64,000 bases of DNA from NCBI RefSeq assembly GCF_022865125.1, contig NZ_CP094828.1, positions 3,713,219-3,777,218 on the forward strand. Reading direction: 5' to 3'. A program made the position numbers and the translations under genes. This document shows positions 15,007-24,419 of this stretch, in pieces. How positions within the stretch are numbered: the stretch's first letter is position 1; the number at the start of each line of letters is the position of its first letter. The notes under the pieces are model-generated. The model was not told the DNA's origin. It made no database searches and was given only the letters and a program-made list of their open reading frames with translations. The DNA is from Acuticoccus sp. I52.16.1. Its GTDB lineage: Bacteria; Pseudomonadota; Alphaproteobacteria; Rhizobiales; Amorphaceae.

Positions 15007-15369
15007 ATGGACGAAGGGCGGCCGACAGGCGTCACCGGTGGCAACATCTTCGCGGCCCTGCCGGGCGCGGCGGCGGCGGAAGACTTCGCCACGCTGGCGG
15101 CGCGGCCCGGCGTCAGGGTGGAGCGGATCGTTTCGCACGGCCACACGACGCCGGCCGGCACCTGGTACGATCAGGCCTGGGACGAATGGGTGCTGGTGCT
15201 GGAGGGCGAGGCGGCCGTCCTCGTCGAGGGCGAAGCGTCGCCGCGCAGCATGCGGCGCGGCGACCACCTCTTCCTGCCGCGCCATGTACGGCACCGCGTC
15301 GTACGGACCGCGCCGGATCGGGCGACGGTCTGGCTGGCGGTCCACTTCGGCGAGCCGGGCGATCCCTGA
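15007..15369 (+). CDS. Cupin-domain protein
   Basis: 120 residues, a single small beta-barrel cupin. The motifs VSHGHTTPAGTWYDQAWDEW and later GDHLFLPRHVRHRV match cupin motifs 1 and 2, including the metal-type His and Glu positions. The segment NIFAALPGAAAAEDF near the N-terminus is typical of a common proteobacterial single-domain cupin family of unknown substrate. The ATG at 15007 has a GGGGG 6 bases upstream; 15001 and 14953 are in-frame alternatives. It is convergent with the cysteine synthase gene. No specific activity can be assigned. Confidence 0.75.
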   Translation: MDEGRPTGVTGGNIFAALPGAAAAEDFATLAARPGVRVERIVSHGHTTPAGTWYDQAWDEWVLVLEGEAAVLVEGEASPRSMRRGDHLFLPRHVRHRVVRTAPDRATVWLAVHFGEPGDP

Positions 15370-15390
15370 CGGAACCGCCCGGCCGACCGA

Positions 15391-16476
15391 TTACTCGGCG
15401 GCGAGCTGGAAGCCGGGGGTGGACTGGGAGAGGGCGAGCTCCTCCTCGTCCATGTCGGCCGGGATCTGCTCGAACAGCGGGGTCGACAGGTAGCGCTCGC
15501 CGGTGTCCGGCAGCATGGCGAGGATCACCGAACCCTCCGGCGCCCCTTCCGCCACCTTGCGCGCGACCGCGAAGGTGCCGCCGCCGGAGATGCCGGTGAG
15601 GATCCCCTCCTGGCGCGCCAGCTTCTGCGCCCACTCCACCGCCTCGGGCCCGGTGACCGGGATCAGCTCGTCGTACGACTTGTTGTCGATCGCCTCTTGC
15701 AGGACGTAGGGGATGAAGTCCGGCGTCCAGCCCTGGATCGGATGCGCCTCGAAGGCGGGGTGGCTGTGGGCGGGGGAATTGTCGCTGCTGCGCTCCTGCC
15801 GCTTGCCGCTGCCGACGAGCTGCGCGTTCGCCGGCTCCGACAGGATGATCTTGGTGTCCGGCCGCTCACGCCGCAGCACGCGCGACACGCCCGCCACCGT
15901 GCCCCCGGTGCCGTACCCGGTGACGAAGTAGTCGAGCCGGCCGCCGGCGAAGTCGCCGATGATCTCCCGGCCGGTGGTCGCCTCGTGGATGGCCGCGTTG
16001 GCCTCGGTCTCGAATTGGTGGGCGAGGAACCAGCCGTTCTTCTGCGCCAGCTCGACCGCCTTCTGGTACATGCCGAAGCCCTTCTGCGCGCGCGGCGTCA
16101 GCACGACCTTGGCACCCAGCATCCGCATCAGCCGGCGCCGCTCGACCGAGAAGCTGTCGGCCATGGTGATGACGAGCGGGTAGCCCTTCTGCGCGCACAC
16201 CATGGCGAGGCCGATGCCGGTGTTGCCGCTGGTCGCCTCGACCACGGTCTGGCCCGGCTTCAGCGCACCGGTGCGCTCGGCCTCCTCGATGATGGCGATG
16301 GCCAGGCGGTCCTTCACCGAGGCCGCCGGATTGAAGAACTCCGCCTTCACGTAGAGCGTGGCGTGCGGGACGCCGAGATTGTTGATGCGGATTACCGGTG
16401 TGTTGCCGATGGTCTCGAGCACGTCGTCGAACAGTCGGCCGCGGCCGGTGGTGGTCCTGGATTGCGCCGATGTCAT
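15391..16476 (-). CDS. cysK: Cysteine synthase A (O-acetylserine sulfhydrylase)
   Basis: 361 residues. The ATG at 16476 has AGGGAGA upstream. A PLP-dependent fold-type II enzyme that makes cysteine from O-acetylserine and sulfide. PLP lysine K55 lies in NPAASVKDR. The asparagine/Thr loop is ATSGNTG, the phosphate-binding loop is GTGGT, and GISGGG is at the C-terminal side. It is about 40 residues longer than the E. coli enzyme, mainly through an insertion at about residues 223-245 before HPIQGWTPDFIP, as in other alphaproteobacterial CysK proteins. It is monocistronic as far as can be seen. Confidence 0.92.
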   Translation of the reverse strand: MTSAQSRTTTGRGRLFDDVLETIGNTPVIRINNLGVPHATLYVKAEFFNPAASVKDRLAIAIIEEAERTGALKPGQTVVEATSGNTGIGLAMVCAQKGYPLVITMADSFSVERRRLMRMLGAKVVLTPRAQKGFGMYQKAVELAQKNGWFLAHQFETEANAAIHEATTGREIIGDFAGGRLDYFVTGYGTGGTVAGVSRVLRRERPDTKIILSEPANAQLVGSGKRQERSSDNSPAHSHPAFEAHPIQGWTPDFIPYVLQEAIDNKSYDELIPVTGPEAVEWAQKLARQEGILTGISGGGTFAVARKVAEGAPEGSVILAMLPDTGERYLSTPLFEQIPADMDEEELALSQSTPGFQLAAE

Positions 16477-16750
16477 GTCGCTGTCTCCCTGCGAAGTCAC
16501 GGTGCGCGTGAGCGTCCGCTCCTTGTCCTTTTCGCTACGATCAATAGACCTTCGGCCGGGACAAGGCGAGGTGCGCGACGCGATCGCTCCGAGTTCGGCC
16601 GGGGAAGATGGGGCGCCGCGAGAACCCGGTCGAGTGCTCGCCGTCACGGTGCGGCGCTATGCTGGCCAGCACAGCCGCCCTCCCGCCTTGCCGTTAAGTC
16701 CAGCCTGAAGCGCCAGAACCGGCGCTCGACCGAGCAACGGAGGCAATGGC

Positions 16751-19411
16751 ATGGCCGATAAATTTTTCCGCGGCACCGACCGAAACGACCGGATCATCGG
16801 CGAGGACACCGACGACTTCATCCGAGGCTTCGCCGGCAACGACACACTGGAAGGGCGTGGCGGCAACGACGAGTTGATCGGTGATGAAGGCAACGACTCC
16901 CTCATCGGCGACACCGGCGACGACACCATGCGCGGTGGCGACGGCAACGACGAGATGGAGTGGAACAACGGCGACGGCAACGACCTGATGGACGGCGGCG
17001 ACGGCCGCGACACCGCCGAGGTCAACGGCGCCGAAGATGCCGGCGACGCCTTCGAGGTGCGGTCCATCCCGCGCGGTGCCTTCTTCGAGCGTACCAACCT
17101 CGGCCCGTTCGACATCGTCATCGAGAACACCGAGTTCCTGGAGGTGAACGGCCTCGGCGGCAACGACACGATCGACGCCAGCGCGCTGCAGCCGGGTGAA
17201 TTGCGCCTCCAGGCGTTCGGCGGCGACGGCAACGACCTCCTCATCGGCAGCGACGGTGCGGACCGCTTCGTCGGCGGCGACGGCATCGACGTGGTGCGTG
17301 CCGGCCTCGGCAACGATCTGATGATCTGGAACGACGGCGACGATTCGGACCGTCTCAACGGCGGGCGCGGGTTCGACATCGCGGTCGTCAACGGCTCCGA
17401 CCGCAACGACAGCTTCGAGGTCAGCTCCGTCGGCGACGTCGTCTTCGTCGAGCGCAACGCGCTGCGCCGCTTCGGGCAGGAAGACGCCACCATCAACATC
17501 GTCAACACCGACAGGCTGATCCTCAACGGCCTCGACGGCAAGGACACGCTGGATGCCAGCGGCCTACAGGCCAGTCTGATCGAGGTCGAGGCGAACGGCG
17601 GCGACGGCAACGACCTCCTGATCGGCAGCGAGGGCGACGACACCCTCGTCGGCGACCGCGGCAACGACGTCATGCGCGGCGGCGACGGCGACGACACGAT
17701 GATCTGGAACAACGGCGACGGGTCGGACCTGATGAACGGCGGCTACGGTGAGGACACCGCCGTCGCCAACGGCGCCAACAACGACGGCGACGTGTTCGTG
17801 ATCCGCGGTGCCGGCGAAAACGTCGACTTCCAGCGCACCAACTTCGGCCGCTTCTCGCTCGACATCCGCAACACGGAAATCCTCGAGGTCAACGGCCTCG
17901 GCGGTGACGACACCGTCAACGCCAGCGACCTCGGCGCCGGGCTGATCGCGTTGCGCGCGTCCGGCGGCGACGGCGACGACTTCCTGATCGGCAGCGAAGG
18001 GGACGACACGCTGATCGGCGACCGCGGCGACGACACCATGCGCGGCGGTGACGGCGACGACACGATGGTGTGGAACAACGGCGACGGCTCCGACACCATG
18101 AACGGCGGCGCCGGCGACGACACCGCCGAGGTCAACGGCTCGAACGACGCGGGCGACGTCTTCGAGGTGCGCTCCAACGGCGACAACGTCCTCTTCGAGC
18201 GGACCAACTTCGGCCCCTTCTCGCTCGACATCCGCGAGACCGAGACGCTGGACCTCAACGGCCTCGGCGGCGACGACACGATCGACGCCAGCGGCCTCGA
18301 CAACGGCGCCGCGGTGGTCGATGCGTCGGGCGGCGAGGGCGACGACGTGCTGACGGGCAGCGCGGGCGACGACACGCTCTCGGGCGACGCCGGCGACGAC
18401 ACGCTGGTCGGCTTCCGCGGCGACGACACCATGGAGGGCGGCGCGGGCGACGACCTGATGGTGTGGAACAACGGCGACGGCTCCGACGTGATGGACGGCG
18501 GCGAGGGCATCGACACCGCGCAGGTGAACGGCTCGGGCAATGCCGGGGACGAGTTCGTCGTGCGCACCAACGGCGAGAACGTCTTCTTCGAGCGTGTGAA
18601 CTTCGGCAACTTCTCGCTCGACATCCGCAACACCGAGATCCTGGAGCTGAACGGCGGCGGCGGCGACGACACGATGGACGCGCGCGACCTCGAGGCCGGG
18701 CGGGTCGCACTCACCCAGTCGGGCGGCGAGGGTGACGATCAGCTCATCGGCAGCCAGGGCGACGACCTCATCCAGGGCGATGCCGGCAACGACACCCTCG
18801 TCGGCTTCCGCGGCAGCGATACGATGGAGGGCGGCGACGGCGACGACCTGATGGTGTGGAACAACGGCGACGGCTCCGACACGATGGACGGCGGCGCCGG
18901 CGACGACACCGCCCAGGTCAACGGCGCCGACGGCGCGGGCGATGCGTTCGAGGTGGTCTCGGTCGGCGGCGAGGTGACGTTCAACCGCACCAACCTCGTG
19001 CCCTTCTCGATCGAGATCGACAACACCGAGACGATCGAGCTGAACGGCCTCGGCGGCGACGACACCATCGACGCGCGCGACCTTGGCGCGACCGACCCGG
19101 CCTTCCGCGGCGCGGGCGGCGCGGGCGACGATCAGATCTTCGGCGGCAACGGCGACGACACGATCGACGGTGGCGCCGGCAACGACACGCTCTTCGGCAA
19201 CGACGGCGCGGACATCTTCGTCTTCGCCGAGGGGGCGGACGAGATCACCGACTTCCAGGACGGGATCGACCTGATCGACGCCGCCGGCTTCGAGGACGCG
19301 CTCATCGCCCAGGTGGGCGACGACGTTGTCATCGACTTCGGCCTCGGCAACACGCTGACGCTGAAGGACCAGCTCGTCGACGATATCGGCGCCGGCGACT
19401 TCCTCGTCTGA
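16751..19411 (+). CDS. RTX-type calcium-binding protein with six tandem modules
   Basis: 886 residues with GGAGG 7 bases upstream of the ATG. There is no Sec signal peptide. The protein is made of Gly/Asp-rich RTX nonapeptides (GGxGxDxLx) alternating with a conserved beta module. Each repeat runs from WNNGDGSD through GGxGxDTAxVNG and FERTNFGPFSLDIRNTE to LNGLGGDDTIDA. Six modules begin near 16960, 17329, 17702, 18068, 18461 and 18854, with a spacing of about 122-131 residues. The C-terminus ends in RTX units and a hydrophobic-acidic tail (LTLKDQLVDDIGAGDFLV) that looks like a type I secretion signal. It is probably secreted and folds on binding extracellular Ca2+. No HlyB/HlyD genes are nearby. 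It lacks any catalytic domain. Confidence 0.9.
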   Translation: MADKFFRGTDRNDRIIGEDTDDFIRGFAGNDTLEGRGGNDELIGDEGNDSLIGDTGDDTMRGGDGNDEMEWNNGDGNDLMDGGDGRDTAEVNGAEDAGDAFEVRSIPRGAFFERTNLGPFDIVIENTEFLEVNGLGGNDTIDASALQPGELRLQAFGGDGNDLLIGSDGADRFVGGDGIDVVRAGLGNDLMIWNDGDDSDRLNGGRGFDIAVVNGSDRNDSFEVSSVGDVVFVERNALRRFGQEDATINIVNTDRLILNGLDGKDTLDASGLQASLIEVEANGGDGNDLLIGSEGDDTLVGDRGNDVMRGGDGDDTMIWNNGDGSDLMNGGYGEDTAVANGANNDGDVFVIRGAGENVDFQRTNFGRFSLDIRNTEILEVNGLGGDDTVNASDLGAGLIALRASGGDGDDFLIGSEGDDTLIGDRGDDTMRGGDGDDTMVWNNGDGSDTMNGGAGDDTAEVNGSNDAGDVFEVRSNGDNVLFERTNFGPFSLDIRETETLDLNGLGGDDTIDASGLDNGAAVVDASGGEGDDVLTGSAGDDTLSGDAGDDTLVGFRGDDTMEGGAGDDLMVWNNGDGSDVMDGGEGIDTAQVNGSGNAGDEFVVRTNGENVFFERVNFGNFSLDIRNTEILELNGGGGDDTMDARDLEAGRVALTQSGGEGDDQLIGSQGDDLIQGDAGNDTLVGFRGSDTMEGGDGDDLMVWNNGDGSDTMDGGAGDDTAQVNGADGAGDAFEVVSVGGEVTFNRTNLVPFSIEIDNTETIELNGLGGDDTIDARDLGATDPAFRGAGGAGDDQIFGGNGDDTIDGGAGNDTLFGNDGADIFVFAEGADEITDFQDGIDLIDAAGFEDALIAQVGDDVVIDFGLGNTLTLKDQLVDDIGAGDFLV

Positions 19412-19422
19412 CGCGGCCGCAT

Positions 19423-19444
19423 GCGCCGGGGCTCTCCCCGGCGC
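19423..19444. terminator. GC-rich stem-loop between convergent genes
   Basis: A perfect 9-bp stem GCGCCGGGG/CCCCGGCGC with loop CTCT, 12 bp after the RTX stop and before the convergent hydrolase stop. A second, slightly imperfect stem follows at about 19455-19492. There is no T-tract on the plus strand; it could act in both directions. Confidence 0.45.
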
Positions 19445-19501
19445 GATCCATCATGAAGGGGCGCCGCAGACACCCGTCCGCGGCGCCCTTTGCGCGTGGT
19501 T

Positions 19502-21415
19502 CTAATCCGCGGCCGTCAACGCGGGCGCCTGATCGACCACCCAGTCGACGTCCGCGGCGCGCATCAGGCCCTGGGCGACGAGGGCCTCGGCGGCGTCCTT
19601 CACGGCGCTCCGGTAGGCGGCGGCGTCGGCGTAGCGGTCGGGCAGGGGCGTGCGCGAGTCGGCGTTGCTGGCGGATGCGGGGAAGGCCACATAGGTGCCG
19701 GTCAGGCTGCACAACTCGCCCGGCGCGAAGCCCTCCTTGCGCAGGTTCCAGCCGTAATAGCTCCCCGTCGGCGCGGCGATGTAGGGTTCGCGAACGCCGC
19801 CCTCGGGCATGCCGTCTGCATCGATCCGGGGGACGAGCACCGTGTATTCATCGCCCACCGTCGGGGGCTGAGTGCCGTGGTCCATCACCATCAGGCGGTT
19901 GACCACCGGCGTCGGCCGGGCGCCGTCCAGCACCGGGAACGAGACGCTGTCGGGCGCCACCAGCGCCTCGCCGCTCGGAAACACGGTGTCCGGCGGCGCG
20001 GTACCGTCCGCCACCCAGGCGATCATGGCCTCGGTCAAGGCTCGCATCGTCGGCGCGGCGCTGATGGGGTTGGACGGGAAGACGCAGGTCTTCGTCTCGC
20101 TTGGCGACCCGCCCCAGAAGTTGAAGTGCGGGGCGCCGGCGACGAAGTAGAGCCGCACGTCCTCCGGCTGCGTGATCGGCTCGCCGGTCGGCAGCGTCGA
20201 GACCAGCGCGGCACGCGCCTGCCAGAACTCGGTCGACGTGTCGGTATGGACGACCTTCGGGCAGGTGTCGCTCTCGCCGCAGGCGTCGAGGATGCCGTCC
20301 GTCGCGCCGGTCACGGGGTCGGTCGTCTCGGCGTAGGTGAACGGGAACTGATCGCCCGGAACGTCGTGGTCCTCGTGCTGGCGCGAGTAGCGGCCCGGCT
20401 GGGCGAAAGCGTAGTTGGTGTAGGTTTTGCGCGAGCCGGCGATGTGCGGCATCACCCCGTCGAACACCTGCGCGCCTTCGGCGTCGGCGTTGAAACCCTG
20501 GTAGACGAGGTCGCGGATGAACCGGCCCGACTGCGAGATCCCCATCCCGACCACATGGTCGATGCCGGAGATGGGCGCCTCGGCGTCATGCCCCGCATTG
20601 CCGCGCAGGAACGACACGACGTCCGCCGTCGCGACGAAGGCGAGCCCGGTCGGCATGTCGCCCTTGGCCTGATAGACGATCTCGTAGATGGCGCCGGCGT
20701 CGAAGCCCTCCGGCCGCGTGATCTCGATCCGGTTCTCATCGAGGAAGCGCACGGCGAGGCCGTCCGGCGTCTGCCGCTCGTCGAGGGAGTTCTGGCGCAC
20801 GGTGATCGTGGCGGCGGCGGCGTCGGTGTCGGCGGCGGGGTAGGTGAGGGTGGCCTCGCTGGTGGCGCCGTCGTCGTCGAAGATGAATTCCTCGCGGGAC
20901 GTTCCGGTGCTGCCCTCGATCGTCGGCAGCGTCATATCGATCAATGCGTCGCCGAGGCCGGTCTGCCAGCCGCTCCACACCAGCGTGTGGCCGGCGTCCA
21001 TCAGGAAGCCGTCGCCGGGATCGTCCGGGTTGAAGGTGTTGCCGGCGGAGGCGGACAGGTTGAGGAGGCCGAGCGCCAGGGTGCGCCCGCGGTTCGGTAC
21101 CTCGTAGAAGAGCGTGCCGGAGCCGCCGCTCTTGGGTGCGACGATGGTCACCTCGGTCTGAAACTCGACCTCGCCGTCCGCGTTGGTCGGTGCCTCGTCG
21201 AGGCCGACGATACGCTGGCCGCGCTCCGACGCCGGGTCGATGGCGAAGTGGGCGATCCCGTCGATCCGCTCGTAGGCGCCGGCATCGCCGAAGGTGCGGC
21301 CGTCGTAGGCGTCGGCCCGGTTGGTGACCTCGAACTGGGTGACCCGCGCGTTCGCGCCCGAGAGCGACAGCCCGAGCGCCGTCGCGGCGAGAAGCGCCAG
21401 CTTCAATCGCGTCAT
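19502..21415 (-). CDS. Exported alpha/beta-hydrolase-domain protein
   Basis: 637 residues. The ATG at 21415 has a strong AAGGAGG and a signal peptide (MTRLKLALLAATALGLSLSGANA). It matches a large secreted alpha/beta hydrolase-domain family, about 600 residues long, that is common in proteobacteria. The nucleophile elbow is GISQSGRF (Gly-x-Ser-x-Ser-Gly). Other visible features are FYEVPNRGR near the N-terminus and PHFNFWGG around the centre. The likely activity is periplasmic ester or amide hydrolysis of an unknown substrate. It is the last gene of the minus-strand operon, 90 bp after the dehydrogenase gene. It could release the hydroxy acid that the TTT transporter then imports; this is inferred from context. 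Confidence 0.72.
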   Translation of the reverse strand: MTRLKLALLAATALGLSLSGANARVTQFEVTNRADAYDGRTFGDAGAYERIDGIAHFAIDPASERGQRIVGLDEAPTNADGEVEFQTEVTIVAPKSGGSGTLFYEVPNRGRTLALGLLNLSASAGNTFNPDDPGDGFLMDAGHTLVWSGWQTGLGDALIDMTLPTIEGSTGTSREEFIFDDDGATSEATLTYPAADTDAAAATITVRQNSLDERQTPDGLAVRFLDENRIEITRPEGFDAGAIYEIVYQAKGDMPTGLAFVATADVVSFLRGNAGHDAEAPISGIDHVVGMGISQSGRFIRDLVYQGFNADAEGAQVFDGVMPHIAGSRKTYTNYAFAQPGRYSRQHEDHDVPGDQFPFTYAETTDPVTGATDGILDACGESDTCPKVVHTDTSTEFWQARAALVSTLPTGEPITQPEDVRLYFVAGAPHFNFWGGSPSETKTCVFPSNPISAAPTMRALTEAMIAWVADGTAPPDTVFPSGEALVAPDSVSFPVLDGARPTPVVNRLMVMDHGTQPPTVGDEYTVLVPRIDADGMPEGGVREPYIAAPTGSYYGWNLRKEGFAPGELCSLTGTYVAFPASASNADSRTPLPDRYADAAAYRSAVKDAAEALVAQGLMRAADVDWVVDQAPALTAAD

Positions 21416-21505
21416 GTTCGTTTCCTCCTTGCCGGTCTGGTGCCGGTTGTCGCCGATGCTGATCCCATCGGCCGGGAGGGTCAAACACTGATGACGCGAG
21501 CGCTC

Positions 21506-22471
21506 TTAGGTGACCGCGTTGATGGGCTCTCCGCGGGCGAAGTTTTCGATGATCGTGGTGACCTGGTCGGCGACCGCCTGGATCGCTTCGCGGCTCGCCC
21601 ACGCGACGTGCGGGGTGAGGATGACGTCGTCGCGCTTGGCGATGCGGCGCATCACGTGGTCGGCGCCCGGCGGCTCGGTGGTGACGACGTCGAACCCCGC
21701 GCCGGAGATCCGCCCGGCCTCGAGGGCACGTTCCAGCGCCGCCTCGTCGACGAGGCCGCCGCGGGCCGTGTTGATGAGGAGCGGGCGGCGCTCCATCATC
21801 GCGAACTCGGCGTCGGAGATCATGTGCCGCGTCGCCGGGATCAGCGGACAGTGGAGCGTAATGACGTCGGCGGTGCGCATCACCTCCTCGAACGGGGTGT
21901 AGAGCGGCCCCATCCCGTCGACGCCCTTGTAGGCGCTGTAGAGAACGCGCATCCCGAACGCCTCGCCGAGCCTGGCGACGGAGCGGCCGAGCGAGCCGTC
22001 GCCGACGACGCCGAGCGTGGCGCCGGAGAGGTCGGCGATCGGGTAGTCGAAATAGCAGAACTGGTCGGCCTCCTCCCAGCGCCCGGCGTTCACCGACGCG
22101 CGGTAGGGGACGAGGCTGCGGCGCAGCGCCAGGATCAACGCGAAGGTGTGCTCGGGCACCGTGTTGACGGCATATTCGCGCACGTTGGCGACCGTCACGC
22201 CCGCGGCGCGGCAGGCGTCGAGGTCGATCTTGTCGTAGCCGGTGGCGGCGACCGCGATCAGCTTCAACTTGGGCGCGGCGGCGAGCTCGGCCGCCCCGAT
22301 CGCCACCTTGTTGAGGATGACGACGTTCGCCTCGGCGATGCGCGCCGCGACGTCCTGCGGCGCGGTGCGGGCGTGGACCGTCAGCGTATGCGGGACGTCC
22401 GGCGGGCGGAACTCGGTCTCGGCCGACATGGTGTCCCGGTCGAGGAGGACGATCGCGAGGGGGGCGCTCAT
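21506..22471 (-). CDS. D-2-hydroxyacid dehydrogenase (glycerate/hydroxypyruvate reductase-like)
   Basis: 321 residues. An NAD(P)-dependent 2-hydroxyacid dehydrogenase. The catalytic Arg is in NTARGGLVDE, the Glu in the VTTEPPG region and the His in LTPHVAWASREA, the usual triad. The nucleotide-binding loop is GVVGDGSLGRSVA. The TPHVAWASREA ending is typical of the glycerate/hydroxypyruvate reductase branch. Its start overlaps the stop of the preceding dehydrogenase gene (ATGA). Next to an Ldh-family enzyme of opposite stereochemistry, it may form an epimerising pair acting on a 2-hydroxy acid. The substrate is unproven. Confidence 0.85.
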   Translation of the reverse strand: MSAPLAIVLLDRDTMSAETEFRPPDVPHTLTVHARTAPQDVAARIAEANVVILNKVAIGAAELAAAPKLKLIAVAATGYDKIDLDACRAAGVTVANVREYAVNTVPEHTFALILALRRSLVPYRASVNAGRWEEADQFCYFDYPIADLSGATLGVVGDGSLGRSVARLGEAFGMRVLYSAYKGVDGMGPLYTPFEEVMRTADVITLHCPLIPATRHMISDAEFAMMERRPLLINTARGGLVDEAALERALEAGRISGAGFDVVTTEPPGADHVMRRIAKRDDVILTPHVAWASREAIQAVADQVTTIIENFARGEPINAVT

Positions 22472-23529
22472 GCGGCCTGCTCGCCGGCGAGGGCGGGGGC
22501 GCCGACGGTGGCGGCGATGGCCGCGAGGTCGGCGATCACGTTGGCGGGGAGGGTGATGCCGGTCTCGGTGCCGCGGACGGTGCGCATCGCTTCGATCTCG
22601 CCCGGCATCAGCACCGCGTCGTGACCGGAGGCGAGCGCGCTGCCCTTCAATTCGGCGACCAGCGCCTCGACCCGCTCGGCGTGGGCGGTGCGGGCGGCAC
22701 CGCGGGCGGCGTCGATGACGAGGAAGAAGTGGCCGTTGTCCTGCGTCAGCTCGAAGTCCTTGTAGAGGTTGCCCATGGACCCGGCGAAGCGACCGCCGGC
22801 GAGGACGCCCGCCAGCACCTCCACCATGATGGCGAGCGCCGAGCCCTTGGGGCCGGACATCGGCAGGACGACGCCCTTTTCGGCCGCCTGACCGTCGGTC
22901 GTCGGATTGCCGTCGCGGTCGAGCGCCCAGCCTTCGGGGATCGCCTCGCCGCGCTTGGCGGCCTCGACGATCTTGCCGCGCGCCACCACCGAGGTCGCCA
23001 TGTCGAGGAGCACCGGCGCGTTGCCGGTGACGGGGGTGCCGAAGGTGATGGGGTTGGTGCCGATCACCGGGTCGCGCCCGCCGAACACCGCCATCGACGG
23101 CGGCGCGTTGGTCATCGCGATGGCGATGCAGCCGGCTTCCACCGCGCGCTCGACGTAGAACGAGCCCGGCCCGTTGTGGTTGGAGGCGCGGATCGACGCG
23201 GCGGCGACGCCCTGCGCCTTGGCGGTCTCGATCGCCGCGTCCATGGCCTTTAGGGAGACGACCGGGCCGGGGCCGTTGTCACCGTCGACCACCAGGAACG
23301 AGGGCGCGGTGTGGGTGACTGTCACCCGCGGGTTGGCGTTGACGACGCCGCGGTGCAGCCGCTCGGCGTAGATCGGGATGCGGGTGAGGCCGTGTGAGGC
23401 GTGGCCGCGCAGGTCGGCGTGGATGAGGCAGTCAGTCACCGTGGCGGCGTCCTCGGGCGCGAGGCCCGCCGCGGTGAAGACGCCGTTGGAGAACGCGCGC
23501 AGGGTGGCGACGGGGAAGGTCTCGCTCAC
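22468..23529 (-). CDS. Ldh-family (malate/L-lactate/sulfolactate-type) dehydrogenase
   Basis: 353 residues, starting at a GTG (23529) that overlaps the upstream stop (GTGA). It has the fold and motifs of the Ldh-2 family: HADLRGHASHGLTRIPIY near the N-terminus, SNHNGPGSFYVERA, MAVFGGRDPVIGTNPI and MSGPKGSALAIMVEVL. These are the conserved NAD(P)-binding and catalytic His regions. Members oxidise malate, ureidoglycolate, (R)-sulfolactate and related 2-hydroxy acids. It is coupled on both sides (HIBADH-like gene upstream, D-2-hydroxyacid dehydrogenase downstream). The stereochemical pairing with the downstream enzyme recalls the SlcC/ComC sulfolactate racemase pair, but no sulfolyase genes are present. 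Confidence 0.85.
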   Translation of the reverse strand: MSETFPVATLRAFSNGVFTAAGLAPEDAATVTDCLIHADLRGHASHGLTRIPIYAERLHRGVVNANPRVTVTHTAPSFLVVDGDNGPGPVVSLKAMDAAIETAKAQGVAAASIRASNHNGPGSFYVERAVEAGCIAIAMTNAPPSMAVFGGRDPVIGTNPITFGTPVTGNAPVLLDMATSVVARGKIVEAAKRGEAIPEGWALDRDGNPTTDGQAAEKGVVLPMSGPKGSALAIMVEVLAGVLAGGRFAGSMGNLYKDFELTQDNGHFFLVIDAARGAARTAHAERVEALVAELKGSALASGHDAVLMPGEIEAMRTVRGTETGITLPANVIADLAAIAATVGAPALAGEQAA

Positions 23530-24419
23530 GCCTCGTCCTCCGCGCGGGTACCGTTCATGACGTCGTAGAAGAGGCCGAGCGCGGCGCTGTCGAGCTTGGC
23601 GAAGCCGGCGTTGCAGGCGGCGGTCATCAGCTGGTGGGCGAGGTTGGTCGCCGGCTGGGCGCGGTGCTCGTGCGCGCCGACGGCGGCGGCGATGCCGAGG
23701 TCCTTGCGCATCAGCTCGGCCCGGAAGCCGCCGTCGAGCGCATGGTCGATGTAGCGCTTGGCGTGCATCTCGAGGACGCCGGAGCGGGCGGCGCCGGTGG
23801 AGAGCACCTCGCGCATCATGTGCGGGTCGACCCCGGCGCTGCGGGCGAGCGCCACCGCCTCGCACGCGCCCATGAGGTTCACCGCGACCATCAGCTGGTT
23901 GCAGGCCTTCAACGCCTGCCCGGCGCCCAGCGGGCCGACGTGGTGGATGGCCTTGCCCATCGCGTCGAGAGCGGAGCGGGCGCGGGCGACGTCGCCCTCC
24001 GCACCGCCGACCATGATGGTGAGCGTCCCCTCGTTCGCCCCCTTGGCGCCGCCGGAGACCGGCGCGTCGATCATCGCGCCGCCGCCGGCCGCGATCACGC
24101 CGGCGATCTCGCGTGCCTCGAACGGGGCGATGGTCGAGCAGTCCACCAGGAGGCCGGACCAGGGCGCGGCGGCGAGGCCGCCCGGACCGGAGACAACGCC
24201 GGTCAGCGCCGCCGCGTCGGGGACGCAGGTGACGACGACCGAGGCGGCCGCCGCCACCTCGCGCGGGGTCGCGACCACGGTGGCGCCGGCGGCCCGGAAC
24301 GCCTCGGCTTTTTCGGGCGAGGAGGTGGTGACGACGAGGGGGAGGCCCGCGGCGGCGATGTTGCGCGCCATGCCGGCGCCCATCACGCCCAGGCCGATGA
24401 AGCCGATAGTGTCAGCCAT
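23526..24419 (-). CDS. 3-hydroxyisobutyrate dehydrogenase-family NAD(P)-dependent oxidoreductase
   Basis: 297 residues. The ATG at 24419 is used (a longer in-frame start only adds an Arg/Pro-rich segment). The Rossmann motif GFIGLGVMGAGMARN is at the N-terminus. Next come VDCSTIAP and the substrate loop DAPVSGGAKGANEGTL. The catalytic lysine is in GAGQALKACNQLMV (GxxxKxxxN). The family includes 3-hydroxyisobutyrate dehydrogenase, tartronate semialdehyde reductase and related beta-hydroxyacid dehydrogenases. The start lies 8 bp inside the end of TctA, which shows tight operon structure. The substrate is unknown; tartronate semialdehyde or another 3-hydroxy acid is plausible. Confidence 0.87.
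   Translation of the reverse strand: MADTIGFIGLGVMGAGMARNIAAAGLPLVVTTSSPEKAEAFRAAGATVVATPREVAAAASVVVTCVPDAAALTGVVSGPGGLAAAPWSGLLVDCSTIAPFEAREIAGVIAAGGGAMIDAPVSGGAKGANEGTLTIMVGGAEGDVARARSALDAMGKAIHHVGPLGAGQALKACNQLMVAVNLMGACEAVALARSAGVDPHMMREVLSTGAARSGVLEMHAKRYIDHALDGGFRAELMRKDLGIAAAVGAHEHRAQPATNLAHQLMTAACNAGFAKLDSAALGLFYDVMNGTRAEDEA

Noticed and set aside
15740-15810. Insertion in the cysteine synthase considered as a novel domain.
   Set aside because: The extra 20-25 residues before HPIQGWTPDF are familiar in alphaproteobacterial CysK proteins, and all active-site motifs are intact.
19490-22624. A plus-strand open frame of over 1000 codons.
   Set aside because: It lies opposite the hydrolase and dehydrogenase genes, which have clear motifs and coupled starts. 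Its translation has no recognisable fold.
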